From an uncultured Lachnospiraceae bacterium (GTDB taxonomy: Bacteria > Bacillota > Clostridia > Lachnospirales > Lachnospiraceae), in assembly GCA_900539715.1 (NCBI GenBank), contig UQDA01000006.1, forward strand, positions 62,001-126,000: a DNA stretch of 64,000 bases, read 5' to 3'. The notes under the pieces were generated by a model. The model was not told the origin of the DNA, searched no databases, and saw only the letters and a program-made list of their open reading frames with translations. Within the stretch, counting starts at the first letter, position 1. Each line of letters begins with the position of its first letter. A program made the translations under genes and the position numbers. Shown one piece after another: positions 36,970-46,292 of the stretch.

Positions 36970-38268
36970 TTACTGCATATCTGCAATTGCCTGCTCGGCT
37001 GCTTTTTGTGCATCCTGAGCTGCTTTTTCCACATCTTCCCCGTTCTTGTTCACTGCGACAAAGAGCGATTCCGCAGGTCCCCACATTACGCTCATTTCGG
37101 GAATATTCGGCATCGGCTGTGCCGTAGAAGCTGTCTTCTGTGTTGCTGTAATAACTTCATTTGCCGCTACATCAGTATCCTCATAAGCTTTACTGTTCGC
37201 AGGAGCACATCCGGCTTTCTTTGCAAGCGCTATTCCTACCTTCGGGTCAGATATTGCTACCAGCGCCTTTGCTATCGCCTCTTTTTTGGTTTCAGCCGCC
37301 GTCTTAAGAACACCTACTCCCTGTATCCCGGAATACGGAGCCATTCCTTCGCCATTCGGAAGCTTGATATCCGAAAGCGATACAACACCATACGAGATGC
37401 CGGCTTCTTCGATTCCCGGTATCAGCCACGGACCGCCGATAATGGCTGACGCTTTCCCTTCATTAAATAAAGTCGTTACGGTATTGTAATCTCCATCAGC
37501 TTCCAATAAGGCAAATTTCTTATTGTACTCGACAGCCTCCATCGTTTTTTCATCAGTAAATCCCGGCTGTGCATCTTCATTTATCACATACCCACCCAAT
37601 CCATTGATAAACGGAGAAACATTGTATGCATTGGTATGCTGATTTACAACTGCATAAGTTCCTGCCGCTGTATCTGTGTGCTCCGTCATATACTCATACA
37701 ATCCTTCGGTCGTTTCCGGCACATCGCCTTCCCAAAGTTCCTGATTATAGATAAACAGCAGCGTTTCAAAGTAAACCGGCAATAAATACTGCGTTTCATT
37801 CAACTGTCCCGCCTTTACCGTCATAGGCAGGGCATCTGCCACAAGGGCATCCGCATCTGTAATGTCCGATAATGGCGCCAACAGGTCCATTGCCACAAAG
37901 CTTCCAAGAACATCATGTGCGTAAAAATACATATCCGGCGCATTTTCCGCATCTGTTCCATACAATTTCAGCTGACCGGGCATATCTGTCTTTTTCTCAA
38001 ATCGTACTGTAATCCCATCTGCTGTGAGCGTTTCATTTACTTCATCCTCAATAGTCTGCATGATAGCTTCATTTCCATCATGCCATATCTTAAGTTCTAC
38101 AGCTTCTCCCGGCTCTTCCTGCTTCTCTGCATCCTGCGTTTGCTCTCCGGTTTCCTCCGACGTACCTGCTTCCTGTACCGCCGGCGTTTCTGTTGTACTC
38201 CCGCCGCATCCTGCCAGAGTATTCATACACATCAAAGCGGTCAATATCAAAGCGATTCTTTTTTTCAT
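36970..38268 (-). CDS. MalE-like maltodextrin-binding lipoprotein
   Basis: The 432-residue protein has a lipoprotein signal peptide ending NTLAGC (Cys21), an acidic linker rich in Glu and Thr, and a solute-binding fold (ELKIWHDGNEAIMQTIEDEVNE..., DMYFYAHDVLGSFVAM, KASAIIGGPWLIPGIEEAG, PMPNIPEMSVMWGPAESLF) close to MalE and cyclodextrin-binding proteins. The ATG at 38268 has GGGAGG nearby. It heads the operon with the two permeases and GH13, and lies behind a strong promoter with LacI-type operators. Confidence 0.94.
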   Translation of the reverse strand: MKKRIALILTALMCMNTLAGCGGSTTETPAVQEAGTSEETGEQTQDAEKQEEPGEAVELKIWHDGNEAIMQTIEDEVNETLTADGITVRFEKKTDMPGQLKLYGTDAENAPDMYFYAHDVLGSFVAMDLLAPLSDITDADALVADALPMTVKAGQLNETQYLLPVYFETLLFIYNQELWEGDVPETTEGLYEYMTEHTDTAAGTYAVVNQHTNAYNVSPFINGLGGYVINEDAQPGFTDEKTMEAVEYNKKFALLEADGDYNTVTTLFNEGKASAIIGGPWLIPGIEEAGISYGVVSLSDIKLPNGEGMAPYSGIQGVGVLKTAAETKKEAIAKALVAISDPKVGIALAKKAGCAPANSKAYEDTDVAANEVITATQKTASTAQPMPNIPEMSVMWGPAESLFVAVNKNGEDVEKAAQDAQKAAEQAIADMQ

Positions 38269-38292
38269 TCGGTTATTCCTCCCTTTACATTT

Positions 38293-38332
38293 TAAAACGT
38301 TACTCAATTTCACATATTCATAAAGCGCTTTA
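38293..38332. promoter_or_regulatory. Two LacI-type operator sites before the malE-like gene
   Basis: TAAAGCGCTTTA (38321-38332) is a perfect 12-bp palindrome with a central GC, and AAAACGTTAC (38294-38303) is a related half-conserved site. Both lie downstream of the malE-like promoter, where a bound repressor would block transcription. The likely ligand is the LacI-family regulator encoded divergently. Confidence 0.65.
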
Positions 38333-38363
38333 CTTATTTTTCTTCTCATATACTTTCTATGTA

Positions 38364-38392
38364 TTGATTATTTTCGTGAAATATTGTATCTT
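38364..38392 (+). promoter_or_regulatory. Candidate promoter for the LacI-family gene
   Basis: TTGATT (38364-38369) and TATCTT (38387-38392) are 17 bp apart on the plus strand, 100 bp before the regulator start. A third operator-like site lies between it and the gene. Confidence 0.45.
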
Positions 38393-38400
38393 TTAATTGG

Positions 38401-38429
38401 ATATTAGCATTGCATTTATACAAAGTCAA
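38401..38429 (-). promoter_or_regulatory. Promoter of the malE-like operon
   Basis: On the minus strand TTGACT (38424-38429) and TAATAT (38401-38406) are 17 bp apart. The 5' leader of about 125 bp contains the two operators at 38293-38332. Confidence 0.7.
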
Positions 38430-38461
38430 TAATTTATCCCTTGTCATTTTACCCAAATTCA

Positions 38462-38473
38462 TAAACCGTTTTA
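38462..38473. promoter_or_regulatory. Third LacI-type operator next to the regulator gene
   Basis: TAAACCGTTTTA with flanking ACT matches the operator pattern of 38321-38332 (TAAA.CG.TTTA, then CT). It lies 19 bp before the regulator start and may serve autoregulation or looping. Confidence 0.6.
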
Positions 38474-38491
38474 CTATTTCAGGAGGTTTTT

Positions 38492-39532
38492 ATGCCCTAT
38501 ACGATATCAGATGTAGCCAAAAAGGCCGGTGTCTCTACTGCCACTGTCAGCAAGGTCATCAATGATAAAATGTACGTTTCACCCAAAACAAAGGAAAAAG
38601 TGCTGCGTGTCATGAATGAGCTGAATTATACTCCTAACGTGGCAGCTTCCAATTTAGCCAAAAAATCCACAAAAAACATTTTATATGCCGACCGGTTTTA
38701 TAACGGTCTTCCGTTCGAGAACCCCCATATGTTCAATATCATCTGCGGCGCGGAACACGAGTTGACCAGGCGCGGATTCCATCTTACGCTTTTTAATCTG
38801 GATAAAGATTCCCGAAAAATAGAACAGCTCATAGAAGATGCCATAACGAGCAAATCCGCCGATGGAATGATACTAAACGGCGCACTGGTCACCCCACAGC
38901 TGGAACGGATAATGCTGAACCATGATTTTCCTCAGATATGTATCGGTAAGCCCAAATTTGAGACCATCCTTTCATGGATAGATACCAATAATTCCTTATC
39001 TGCCAATTTGGCCGTCGACCATTTATTGCGGTGCGGCTGTAAAAAGCTCGCCTTTATGGGCGGTCAGAAGGAGGACAAAATTTTTATTGACCGCTTGAAA
39101 GGCTTTCAGCTCGCTTTACAGAAAAATGGCATCACAACTCCCGACGGATTTATAACCTATAACGAACCAGATATTGATACCATCTGTCATACCGCGTCAG
39201 AACTGTTACAACGTCCCGACCGACCTGACGGCATCATCTGCACCAACAGCCTGATGACCGTTGGCACCATGCGTGCCATCGAGCTTCTCCGCCTTAAGAT
39301 GCCGGATGATGTAGCGCTCATCGCTTTTGACGATTACCCTTATACGCCGCTCCTATCCCCCAAACCGACCGTCATCGAAATCGACCTGTTCAGCCTCGGA
39401 GTTCATGCTGTCAGTCATCTGATGCGCCGAATGAAAGACCCTGCTACCTTGATACAGACATATACCGCCTTGCCCAGGCTTATACAGAGAGAAACTACGA
39501 TTCAGAGCACCTGTCCGCCAGTGTCGCCATAA
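38492..39532 (+). CDS. LacI-family transcriptional regulator
   Basis: The 346-residue protein has an N-terminal LacI helix-turn-helix and hinge (YTISDVAKKAGVSTATVSKVINDKMYVSPKTKEKV, LNYTPNVAASNLAKK) and a periplasmic-binding-like effector domain (DGIICTNSLMTVGTMRAIELLRLKMPDDVALIAFDDYPYTPLLSPKPTVIEID). AGGAGG precedes the start. It is transcribed away from the malE-like operon, whose leader contains matching palindromes, so it very probably represses that operon until a maltodextrin-derived ligand binds. Confidence 0.95.
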   Translation: MPYTISDVAKKAGVSTATVSKVINDKMYVSPKTKEKVLRVMNELNYTPNVAASNLAKKSTKNILYADRFYNGLPFENPHMFNIICGAEHELTRRGFHLTLFNLDKDSRKIEQLIEDAITSKSADGMILNGALVTPQLERIMLNHDFPQICIGKPKFETILSWIDTNNSLSANLAVDHLLRCGCKKLAFMGGQKEDKIFIDRLKGFQLALQKNGITTPDGFITYNEPDIDTICHTASELLQRPDRPDGIICTNSLMTVGTMRAIELLRLKMPDDVALIAFDDYPYTPLLSPKPTVIEIDLFSLGVHAVSHLMRRMKDPATLIQTYTALPRLIQRETTIQSTCPPVSP

Positions 39533-39657
39533 AAACCTGATCTATCGTGGTCTCCCTTTTGTATTCTCCTGACCGTTTCAAATACTCCCCGCAACGTGCC
39601 GACAAGTAAACCGACCTGCCGCTTCCAAACGCAGCTCCATCCTTCCTCCGGTTTTAT

Positions 39658-40557
39658 CTACGCTCCCGCATAGGTATTTTTACATAATTTCCGATATTCC
39701 GAAGGGGTGATTTTCATTTCCCGCAGGAATTCCCTGTTAAAATAGCTGACGTTATTAAAGCCGCATAAAGTACATATTTCCGCCACTTTTTTATCGGATG
39801 CAGCAAGCCATGCACAGCTCTTTTTTATACGGCACCGCTTCAGCCAGGTAAATGGCGTTTCCCCCATATCCCTGTGAAATCTGCGACACAGCTGCCCTTC
39901 GCTCATGTGAGCGGTCTGCGCGAGCATTTCCAGTGAAATCTCTTCCTGATAATGTGCCTGGATATAATCTGCTACCTTCTGCATATCCTCCGGCCGCTGT
40001 TTTGCTGCTGTCTTCGAAAAGCATCTGTTGTAAAGCTGCTGCCAGATGACCGCAATAAGTCCTGCCGCTGCCAGACGACAGTCCGCTCCTCCTCCGTCTC
40101 TGATATCCTCCAGTTCAAAAAGCCGCTTTAAATCATCCAATACCTCCTGCTGCCAGTCTTCCTCTTTCCGCAAAATACAACAGCATTCCAACGCGTCCTG
40201 AAACACCGGCTGCAAATATCGTACAAATCCCGCCCCTCTTCCCGGGTCTGCGATCAGATCGCCCGAAAACACCAGCGCGCGGAACGAACCGCCTCTGTTT
40301 TCCAGAGAAGTCGCCCCATGTAAAAGATTTCCCGGAACAAAAACCGCTTCCCCCGCACATACAATAAAACTGCGGTCCTCCACAACAAATTTGACCGTCC
40401 CTGCCTCCAGATAATACAGCTCCATCTCCGGATGCCAGTGCAGATAAAGCGCCTGTGTATCTCTTTCCCCAAAAAAACTCCGATGAACGGAATAGGGCAG
40501 CGCTCCTGTCATATGCACGATATTTTCTCTATAACTCCCCTTTTTATCCTGTCTCAC
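39658..40557 (-). CDS. AraC-family regulator with cupin sensor domain
   Basis: The 299-residue protein has an N-terminal cupin-like ligand domain (HWHPEMELYYLEAGTVKFVVEDRSFIVCAGEAVFVPGNLLHGA, residues 35-85) and two AraC helix-turn-helix motifs at the C-terminus (SLEMLAQTAHMSEGQLCRRFHRDMGETPFTWLKRCRI, CGFNNVSYFNREFLREMKITPSEYRK). The start is a GTG at 40557 with AAGGGG eight bases upstream. It is divergent from the GH31 gene, which it probably activates in response to a sugar (inference from position). Confidence 0.92.
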   Translation of the reverse strand: MRQDKKGSYRENIVHMTGALPYSVHRSFFGERDTQALYLHWHPEMELYYLEAGTVKFVVEDRSFIVCAGEAVFVPGNLLHGATSLENRGGSFRALVFSGDLIADPGRGAGFVRYLQPVFQDALECCCILRKEEDWQQEVLDDLKRLFELEDIRDGGGADCRLAAAGLIAVIWQQLYNRCFSKTAAKQRPEDMQKVADYIQAHYQEEISLEMLAQTAHMSEGQLCRRFHRDMGETPFTWLKRCRIKKSCAWLAASDKKVAEICTLCGFNNVSYFNREFLREMKITPSEYRKLCKNTYAGA

Positions 40558-40724
40558 TTACGCAACCCCTTTTTCATGCTATTTTTCCCTCTATTACAAT
40601 GGTATACATCAATATTGTACCATGTTTGCACAAAATTATGAAAGACTTTTTAAGTATCCCGGATTATGCTTAAACCAGAAAGAAAATACAGCTCAAAAGC
40701 TCACAGCGCTTTAAGGAGGTATAT

Positions 40725-42722
40725 ATGCAGTATTTTGAAATTCAAAACGACAGCCTTATTTTCCGGGAAAACGGCGAAACCGTGATGGTAAGCCCATGGG
40801 GGCCCGACAGCCTGCGCGTCCGCTCAACCATTTTAGGCGACATCGAAGACAGCAGCGCAGCACTTCTGCAGCCGGCTTTTTCACAGGCGGACATCTCTGT
40901 CGAGGACATGAAAGCCGTCATCACCAATGGAAAAATCCGTGCTGAACTTATCGTTCAGCCCTGGGGAAATAATCTTCAGATTACCTTTTATAATCAAAAA
41001 AATGAAATTCTTTTACAGGAAATCCCCAATGGCGGAGCGCTCTGCCTCCGCCCCCGTTCCTTTCAGGCTCTTCCCGGAGGCGGCTACTCTTTAAAGGCAA
41101 CCTTTGTTTCCGATTCGTCTGAAAAGATTTACGGTATGGGACAATATCAGCAGGAGGCAATGAACCTAAAGGGCTATAATCTGGAGCTCGCCCACCGCAA
41201 TTCCCAGGCCAGCATCCCTTTTTATATCTCCAGCCTCGGATACGGATTTTTATGGAACAATGCCGCCGTTGGAGAAGTACATTTCGGCATGAACACGACC
41301 GAATGGACCGCCCGCTCCTCCCGCCAGCTGGACTACTGGATAACCACCGGAGACACTCCTGCCGCCATCGAGCGGTCCTATGCGGACGCTACCGGAAAAG
41401 CCCCGATGATGCCCGAATACGGGCTCGGCTTCTGGCAGTGCAAGCTGCGCTATTACAATCAGGAACAGGTTCTGAACGTTGCCCGCGAATACAAAAAACG
41501 CGGCATTCCGCTTGACGTTATCGTCATCGATTACTATCACTGGCCGCGCTGCGGCGACTGGCGCTTTGACGAGGAATACTTCCCTGACCCGAAAGCCATG
41601 GTCGATGAGCTCAAGGAAATGGGGATTGAAACGATGGTCTCCATCTGGCCGCAGGTGGACTGGCGCAGTGAAAACTATGAAGAAATGAAACAGCAGGGGC
41701 TGCTCGTCAAAATCAATTCCGGCATCGACGTACAGATGATATTCCATGGAAACAACGTGTTCATGGACGCCACCAATCCCCGGACGCGGAAATATGTCTG
41801 GGAAAAATGCAAAAAAAATTATGCTGATCTCGGCATCAAAACCTTCTGGCTGGACGAGGCGGAACCGGAATTTACTACCTATGAATATGAAAATTACCGG
41901 TATCATGCAGGCCCCGTTATAGAAACCGGCAATATCTACCCCCGGGAATATGCCCGCCTGTTTTACGAAGGTCAAAGGGAAAGCGGACAGGATGACATCG
42001 TCAACCTCATCCGTTGCGCCTGGGCCGGCAGTCAGCGCTACGGTGCACTTGTCTGGTCCGGCGATATCATGTCAACCTACGAGGATTTCCGTAAACAGAT
42101 ATGCGCCGGCATTCATATGGGTCTGTCCGGTATCCCGTGGTGGACGACCGATATCGGAGGTTTCCATGGAGGACAGATTGCTGACGAGGGCTTCCGCGAG
42201 CTGCTTGTCCGCTGGTTCCAGTTCGGCGCCTTCTGCCCTGTCATGCGGCTTCACGGCTGCCGCCAGCCCTCCACTCCCATCATAAACCGCGCCGGAGAAG
42301 AGCGGGAAGGCACAGGCGCTGATAATGAGGTATGGAGCTTCGGAGAGGAAGCCTACCCCATCCTTGTAAAATTCATCCAGCTCCGGGAGCTTCTTCGTGA
42401 TTACACAAGGTCTCTTATGAAGCAGGCACATGAAAACGGCGACCCGGTCATCCGCGCCCTGTTTTATGAATTTCCGGATGATAAGGAATGCTGGGATATC
42501 ACCGATTCCTACCTGTTCGGCTCCGATATCCTCGTCGCTCCCGTATGCCACGAAAAGGCAAGAAGCCGCCGGGTGTATCTTCCTTCCGGCGCATCCTGGA
42601 CGGACGCGCGCACCGGTCAGATTTATTCCGGCGGTCAGTGGATCGATGCCGATGCTCCTCTGGACACCCTCCCTGTCTTTTTACGGGATGGCCAACAGGA
42701 ATATCTCATCGGAAAGCTTTGA
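40725..42722 (+). CDS. Family 31 glycoside hydrolase (alpha-xylosidase/alpha-glucosidase type)
   Basis: The 665-residue protein has the GH31 order: N-terminal galactose-mutarotase-like beta domain (EKIYGMGQYQQEAMNLKGYNLEL), catalytic barrel with IDVIVIDYYHWPRCGDWRFDEEYFPDP, the nucleophile Asp in KTFWLDEAEPE near residue 385, AWAGSQRYGALVWSGDI with the acid Asp, and a proximal beta domain with LVAPV. The WLDEAEPE form is closer to alpha-xylosidase-like members than to maltases. AAGGAGG precedes the ATG. It is cytoplasmic and paired with the divergent AraC regulator. Exact linkage specificity cannot be read. Confidence 0.93.
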   Translation: MQYFEIQNDSLIFRENGETVMVSPWGPDSLRVRSTILGDIEDSSAALLQPAFSQADISVEDMKAVITNGKIRAELIVQPWGNNLQITFYNQKNEILLQEIPNGGALCLRPRSFQALPGGGYSLKATFVSDSSEKIYGMGQYQQEAMNLKGYNLELAHRNSQASIPFYISSLGYGFLWNNAAVGEVHFGMNTTEWTARSSRQLDYWITTGDTPAAIERSYADATGKAPMMPEYGLGFWQCKLRYYNQEQVLNVAREYKKRGIPLDVIVIDYYHWPRCGDWRFDEEYFPDPKAMVDELKEMGIETMVSIWPQVDWRSENYEEMKQQGLLVKINSGIDVQMIFHGNNVFMDATNPRTRKYVWEKCKKNYADLGIKTFWLDEAEPEFTTYEYENYRYHAGPVIETGNIYPREYARLFYEGQRESGQDDIVNLIRCAWAGSQRYGALVWSGDIMSTYEDFRKQICAGIHMGLSGIPWWTTDIGGFHGGQIADEGFRELLVRWFQFGAFCPVMRLHGCRQPSTPIINRAGEEREGTGADNEVWSFGEEAYPILVKFIQLRELLRDYTRSLMKQAHENGDPVIRALFYEFPDDKECWDITDSYLFGSDILVAPVCHEKARSRRVYLPSGASWTDARTGQIYSGGQWIDADAPLDTLPVFLRDGQQEYLIGKL

Positions 42723-42729
42723 TTTTCTG

Positions 42730-42763
42730 CAAAAAAAGGCGGCTTATACAGCCGCCTTTTTTG
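42730..42763. terminator. Bidirectional terminator shared by GH31 and MFS genes
   Basis: An 8-10 bp stem (AAAGGCGGC/GCCGCCTTT) flanked by A and T runs lies between the convergent genes. The last codons and stop of the MFS gene (KKAAV) lie inside the hairpin, so the structure is partly coding. Confidence 0.88.
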
Positions 42764-43928
42764 CACTCTTTTCCATACACAGCCCTGCCAGAAGCAGAAG
42801 CGGAAAGATAAGCGCTGCGAAAATTCCTTTCCGCAGATCTTCCCCAAACAGACCTGACACGAATCCGACGAGCGTCGGGCCTCCTGAGCAGCCAAGATCT
42901 CCTGCCAGCGCCAGAAATGCAAACATTGCCGTGCCGCCCTGTCTTAACACCGCCGCGGATTTGCTGAACGTGCCCGGCCACATGATACCTACCGACATTC
43001 CGCACAGCGCACAGCCCAAAAGTGCCACCGCCGGGATGGGGATGAGCGCGATGCTCAGATAGGAAATCATGCACAGGATACAGCTCAGCTTCATAAACTT
43101 ATCCAAATCTATCTTTTCCCCGTATTTACCGTAAAAGGCTCTGGAAGCTCCCATCAGTATGGCAAAAGCCATCGGACCTGCCAGGTCTCCGACAGTCTTG
43201 CTCACCCCCAGCCCTTTTTCCGCCAGCGTGGACGCCCACTGGCTCACCGCCTGCTCGCTTGCTCCGGCACATGTCATCATCAAAAGGAAAATCCAGAATA
43301 CCTTCGTAGAAAACAGCTCCTTTAACGACAGTCCCTTTTCCCCTTCTTCTACCAGCGGCGCCATCGGCACGCGTGTAAACGCGACAGCATTTGCAAGCGG
43401 TATCACTGCCCAGATTAACGCCATAAACTTCCAGTTTTCGATCCCGAATACCGCAAAAAACAGAGTGGACAAAAGCACCACTCCCACATGTCCCCAGCAG
43501 TAAAAGGAATGCAGCATACTCATGACGCTCTCCTTATTTCGGGTCGGGCACGCCTCCACCACAGGACTGACCAGAACCTCTAAAAGCCCGCCGCCCACTG
43601 CATACACTAGCACAGCTGTCAAAAGTCCGGCAAAGGGCGGCATCACCTCAGGCAGAACTGTCAAAAGCACCAGCCCCGCTGCCGCGCAGATGTGCGCGAT
43701 CACCATTGACGCCCGATAACCTATCTTATCCACAAATCCGATGGACAACAGGTCAACTGCAAGCTGAAGCAGAAAATTCAGCGTAATCAGCAATGTGATC
43801 TGTGACAGAGGAATCCCATAAGTACTTTGGAAGGTCAAAAACAAAAGCGGTACAAAATTATTGACGATTGCCTGCACAATATACCCCGTAAAGCAGGCAT
43901 AAATAGTTTTCTGATAATTCTTTGCCAT
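42744..43928 (-). CDS. Major facilitator superfamily transporter
   Basis: The 394-residue protein has about twelve membrane helices, with VDLLSIGFVDKIGYRASMV matching the loop 2-3 MFS motif and a weaker repeat in the second half. The family could carry sugars or other small solutes. It is encoded one base after the DUF362 gene and appears co-transcribed with it and with the alcohol dehydrogenase gene. Its stop lies within the terminator at 42730-42763. Substrate unknown. Confidence 0.87.
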   Translation of the reverse strand: MAKNYQKTIYACFTGYIVQAIVNNFVPLLFLTFQSTYGIPLSQITLLITLNFLLQLAVDLLSIGFVDKIGYRASMVIAHICAAAGLVLLTVLPEVMPPFAGLLTAVLVYAVGGGLLEVLVSPVVEACPTRNKESVMSMLHSFYCWGHVGVVLLSTLFFAVFGIENWKFMALIWAVIPLANAVAFTRVPMAPLVEEGEKGLSLKELFSTKVFWIFLLMMTCAGASEQAVSQWASTLAEKGLGVSKTVGDLAGPMAFAILMGASRAFYGKYGEKIDLDKFMKLSCILCMISYLSIALIPIPAVALLGCALCGMSVGIMWPGTFSKSAAVLRQGGTAMFAFLALAGDLGCSGGPTLVGFVSGLFGEDLRKGIFAALIFPLLLLAGLCMEKSAKKAAV

Positions 43929-43929
43929 T

Positions 43930-45051
43930 TCAGATCCGTTTCAACACATACTCTCTCGTACCAAGGCCGATTTTTTCGCCCTGTTCCAGTGTCGCCTTCC
44001 ATTCAATATTCGGATTGGAATCCTTGAAATGATCATGATGACAATGCCAGTTTTCCTGTGCCAGATGCTCGCCCAGCTGACTGTCCGCAATCGGAGTTGC
44101 CTTCAGACAGGCATCCGCGCACGCCTGATCCAGCGCAACCGGGTCAAAGCTTGCAAACATTCCGATATCAGGAAGGATAGGCGCATCGTTTTCACCGTGG
44201 CAGTCACAGTTGGGACTGATATCCTGCACCAGCGAAATATGGAAGCACGGGCGGTCCTGACAGACTGCCATCGCATATTCCGCCATCTTCCGGTCCAAAA
44301 GCTCATTTGCGCAGTCATTGGAATTGTATACAGCATCAAAGCTGCATGCACCGATACAACGTCCGCATCCCTTACACAGATCATAATCGATTACTGCCTT
44401 ACCGTCCACATAGGAAATCGCGTCGCTTCCGCATTCCTTCGCGCAGCGGTGACATCCTCTGCACAGTTCTGCGTCAATTGCAGGTTTTCCGCTTGTATGC
44501 TGCTCCATTTTCCCGGCGCGGCTTCCGCATCCCATGCCAATGTTTTTGATCGCGCCGCCAAAGCCCGTAGATTCATGTCCCTTAAAATGTGTCAGACTGA
44601 TAAAAATATCGGCATCCATTACCGCCCGTCCGATCTTCGGCGCAGGACAATACTCTGCATTTGCGACAGGTACCTCTACCTCGTCCGTTCCGCGCAGTCC
44701 GTCTCCGATAATGATCTGACAACCCGTTGTAATCGTGTTAAATCCATTCAGATTCGCACAATCCAGATGCTCCAGCGCATTTTTTCTGCTGCCCGGATAC
44801 AGCGTATTGCAGTCAGTCAAAAACGGCATCCCGCCCTGCTCCTTACACAAATCAGCTACCGCTTTCGCATAATTCGGACGCAGAAATGCAAGATTTCCCA
44901 ATTCTCCGAAATGCATCTTGATTGCTACGAACTTACCGTTCATATCAATATTTCTGATCCCCGCTGCAATACAGAGCTTTTTTAACTTATCCAGCTGGCT
45001 CGTCCCTACCTGACATCGGAAATCCGTAAAATAAACCGTTGACTTTTCCAT
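43930..45051 (-). CDS. DUF362-domain protein with two [4Fe-4S] clusters
   Basis: The 373-residue protein has an N-terminal DUF362 domain (VAIKMHFGELGNLAFLRPNYAKAV, FISLTHFKGHESTGFGGAIKNIGMGCGSRAGK) and a ferredoxin module with two C-x2-C-x2-C-x3-C clusters: CRGCHRCAKEC and CKGCGRCIGAC (about residues 195-240). The family is common in anaerobes but lacks a proven reaction; an electron-transfer or redox-enzyme role is likely. It lies between the MFS gene (1 bp away) and the zinc dehydrogenase gene (50 bp away), so it may take part in the same oxidation of an imported compound. Confidence 0.88.
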   Translation of the reverse strand: MEKSTVYFTDFRCQVGTSQLDKLKKLCIAAGIRNIDMNGKFVAIKMHFGELGNLAFLRPNYAKAVADLCKEQGGMPFLTDCNTLYPGSRKNALEHLDCANLNGFNTITTGCQIIIGDGLRGTDEVEVPVANAEYCPAPKIGRAVMDADIFISLTHFKGHESTGFGGAIKNIGMGCGSRAGKMEQHTSGKPAIDAELCRGCHRCAKECGSDAISYVDGKAVIDYDLCKGCGRCIGACSFDAVYNSNDCANELLDRKMAEYAMAVCQDRPCFHISLVQDISPNCDCHGENDAPILPDIGMFASFDPVALDQACADACLKATPIADSQLGEHLAQENWHCHHDHFKDSNPNIEWKATLEQGEKIGLGTREYVLKRI

Positions 45052-45101
45052 TCTCTCGTTCTCCTTCGCATTTTTCTGTTATTTTGATCCATGATCTGTT
45101 G

Positions 45102-46151
45102 TTACTGCTGCCCGGCACACATTGTCACAGCCACCTTGATGACGCCGTCCTGCCTGCCTTCAAATACCTCATATGCCCGCTCGATATCCTCCAGGGCAAA
45201 GCGATGTGTGATGAGCGGCGTTGTATCGATTTTCCCCGCCTCTATCAGTTCCAGTATCTCCGCGCAGTCGCAGCCGTCCACACCGCCTGTTTTAAAGGTC
45301 AGATTTTTCCCGTACATATCAGGCAGCGGAAGACTCTGTGCCTCGTCATAAAGCGCAACCACTGTCACGACCGCATTGGGACGGGCACATTTCCACGCAA
45401 GTTCGAAGGTATTCTTCGCGCCTGCGACCTCCAAAACCACATCGGCTCCTCCGTGATCAGAGTTTTTTCGCACAAACTCCTCGCATTCCTCAGGAGCGCA
45501 GACGAGCACATCAGGATAATGCTCCCGCACGAATCCGGCTCTCGCCGTATCTTTTTCACATACGATAAGCCTTTTCGGCTTTTTTAACATCGCGCACAGC
45601 AGCGTACAAATTCCCGTCGGCCCTGCCCCTATGACCAGAACGGTATCCTCCTGCGAAATCTCCGAAATCCTCGCTGCCCAGAAGCCCGTTGCCAGAATAT
45701 CTCCCACAAACAGCGCCTGCTCATCGCTGACGCTGTCCGGAATCCGGTTCAGTCCCTGGTCTGCATACGGTACACGCACATACTCCGCCTGTCCGCCGTC
45801 AATGCGGCAGCCTAACGCCCAACCGCCATTTTCATCCGTACAGTTATTCACATATCCATTCCGGCAGAAAAAACATTCGCCGCAGAAGGTCTCTACATTT
45901 ACGGTCACCCTATCTCCCGGTCTGACCGTTTTCACCTCTGTTCCGACCTGCTCCACAATGCCGACCATCTCATGTCCTACCGTAATTCCCGGCACTGCGC
46001 GGGGCACGGAACCGTGCTTTATATGAAGGTCGCTCGTGCAGATGGATGCCAGCGTTACCCGGACGACCGCATCGCGGGGATCGATCAGCTCCGGCTTTGG
46101 TTTGTCCATCAGTATAAACTTTCCATGTTCTGTATAAGTTAATGCTTTCAT
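45102..46151 (-). CDS. Zinc-dependent alcohol/polyol dehydrogenase
   Basis: The 349-residue protein is a medium-chain dehydrogenase. The catalytic zinc ligands are Cys in ASICTSD and His-Glu in VGHEMVG; the structural zinc is held by CGECFFCRNGYVNNC; the NAD-binding turn is VLVIGAGPTGICTLL. The ATG at 46151 with GAGGAA upstream is preferred over an in-frame start at 46226 that reads through the leuB terminator region. It oxidises an alcohol or sugar alcohol with NAD(P)+. It is likely the first gene of a unit with the DUF362 and MFS genes. Confidence 0.9.
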   Translation of the reverse strand: MKALTYTEHGKFILMDKPKPELIDPRDAVVRVTLASICTSDLHIKHGSVPRAVPGITVGHEMVGIVEQVGTEVKTVRPGDRVTVNVETFCGECFFCRNGYVNNCTDENGGWALGCRIDGGQAEYVRVPYADQGLNRIPDSVSDEQALFVGDILATGFWAARISEISQEDTVLVIGAGPTGICTLLCAMLKKPKRLIVCEKDTARAGFVREHYPDVLVCAPEECEEFVRKNSDHGGADVVLEVAGAKNTFELAWKCARPNAVVTVVALYDEAQSLPLPDMYGKNLTFKTGGVDGCDCAEILELIEAGKIDTTPLITHRFALEDIERAYEVFEGRQDGVIKVAVTMCAGQQ

Positions 46152-46200
46152 AAAACATTCCTCATTTTCCTGTTTTACCGCTAGTTTATCACATCCCGTC

Positions 46201-46238
46201 AAAAAAATCGAGAGGACGGCGCACAAACGCCTCCTCTC
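46201..46238 (-). terminator. Terminator of the leu operon
   Basis: On the minus strand a stem GAGAGGA...TCCTCTC with an inner GGCG/CGCC pairing is followed by GATTTTTTTG. It lies 55 bp after the leuB stop. Confidence 0.85.
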
Positions 46239-46292
46239 AGATCAGCTCCGTCCATATCCGGTACTTCCCGCTTTTTTCACTTCATTTCTGTT

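Noticed and set aside
44029..44985. Plus-strand open frame of 318 codons opposite the DUF362 gene
   Set aside because: The opposite strand carries two exact ferredoxin cluster motifs; this frame has no family features.
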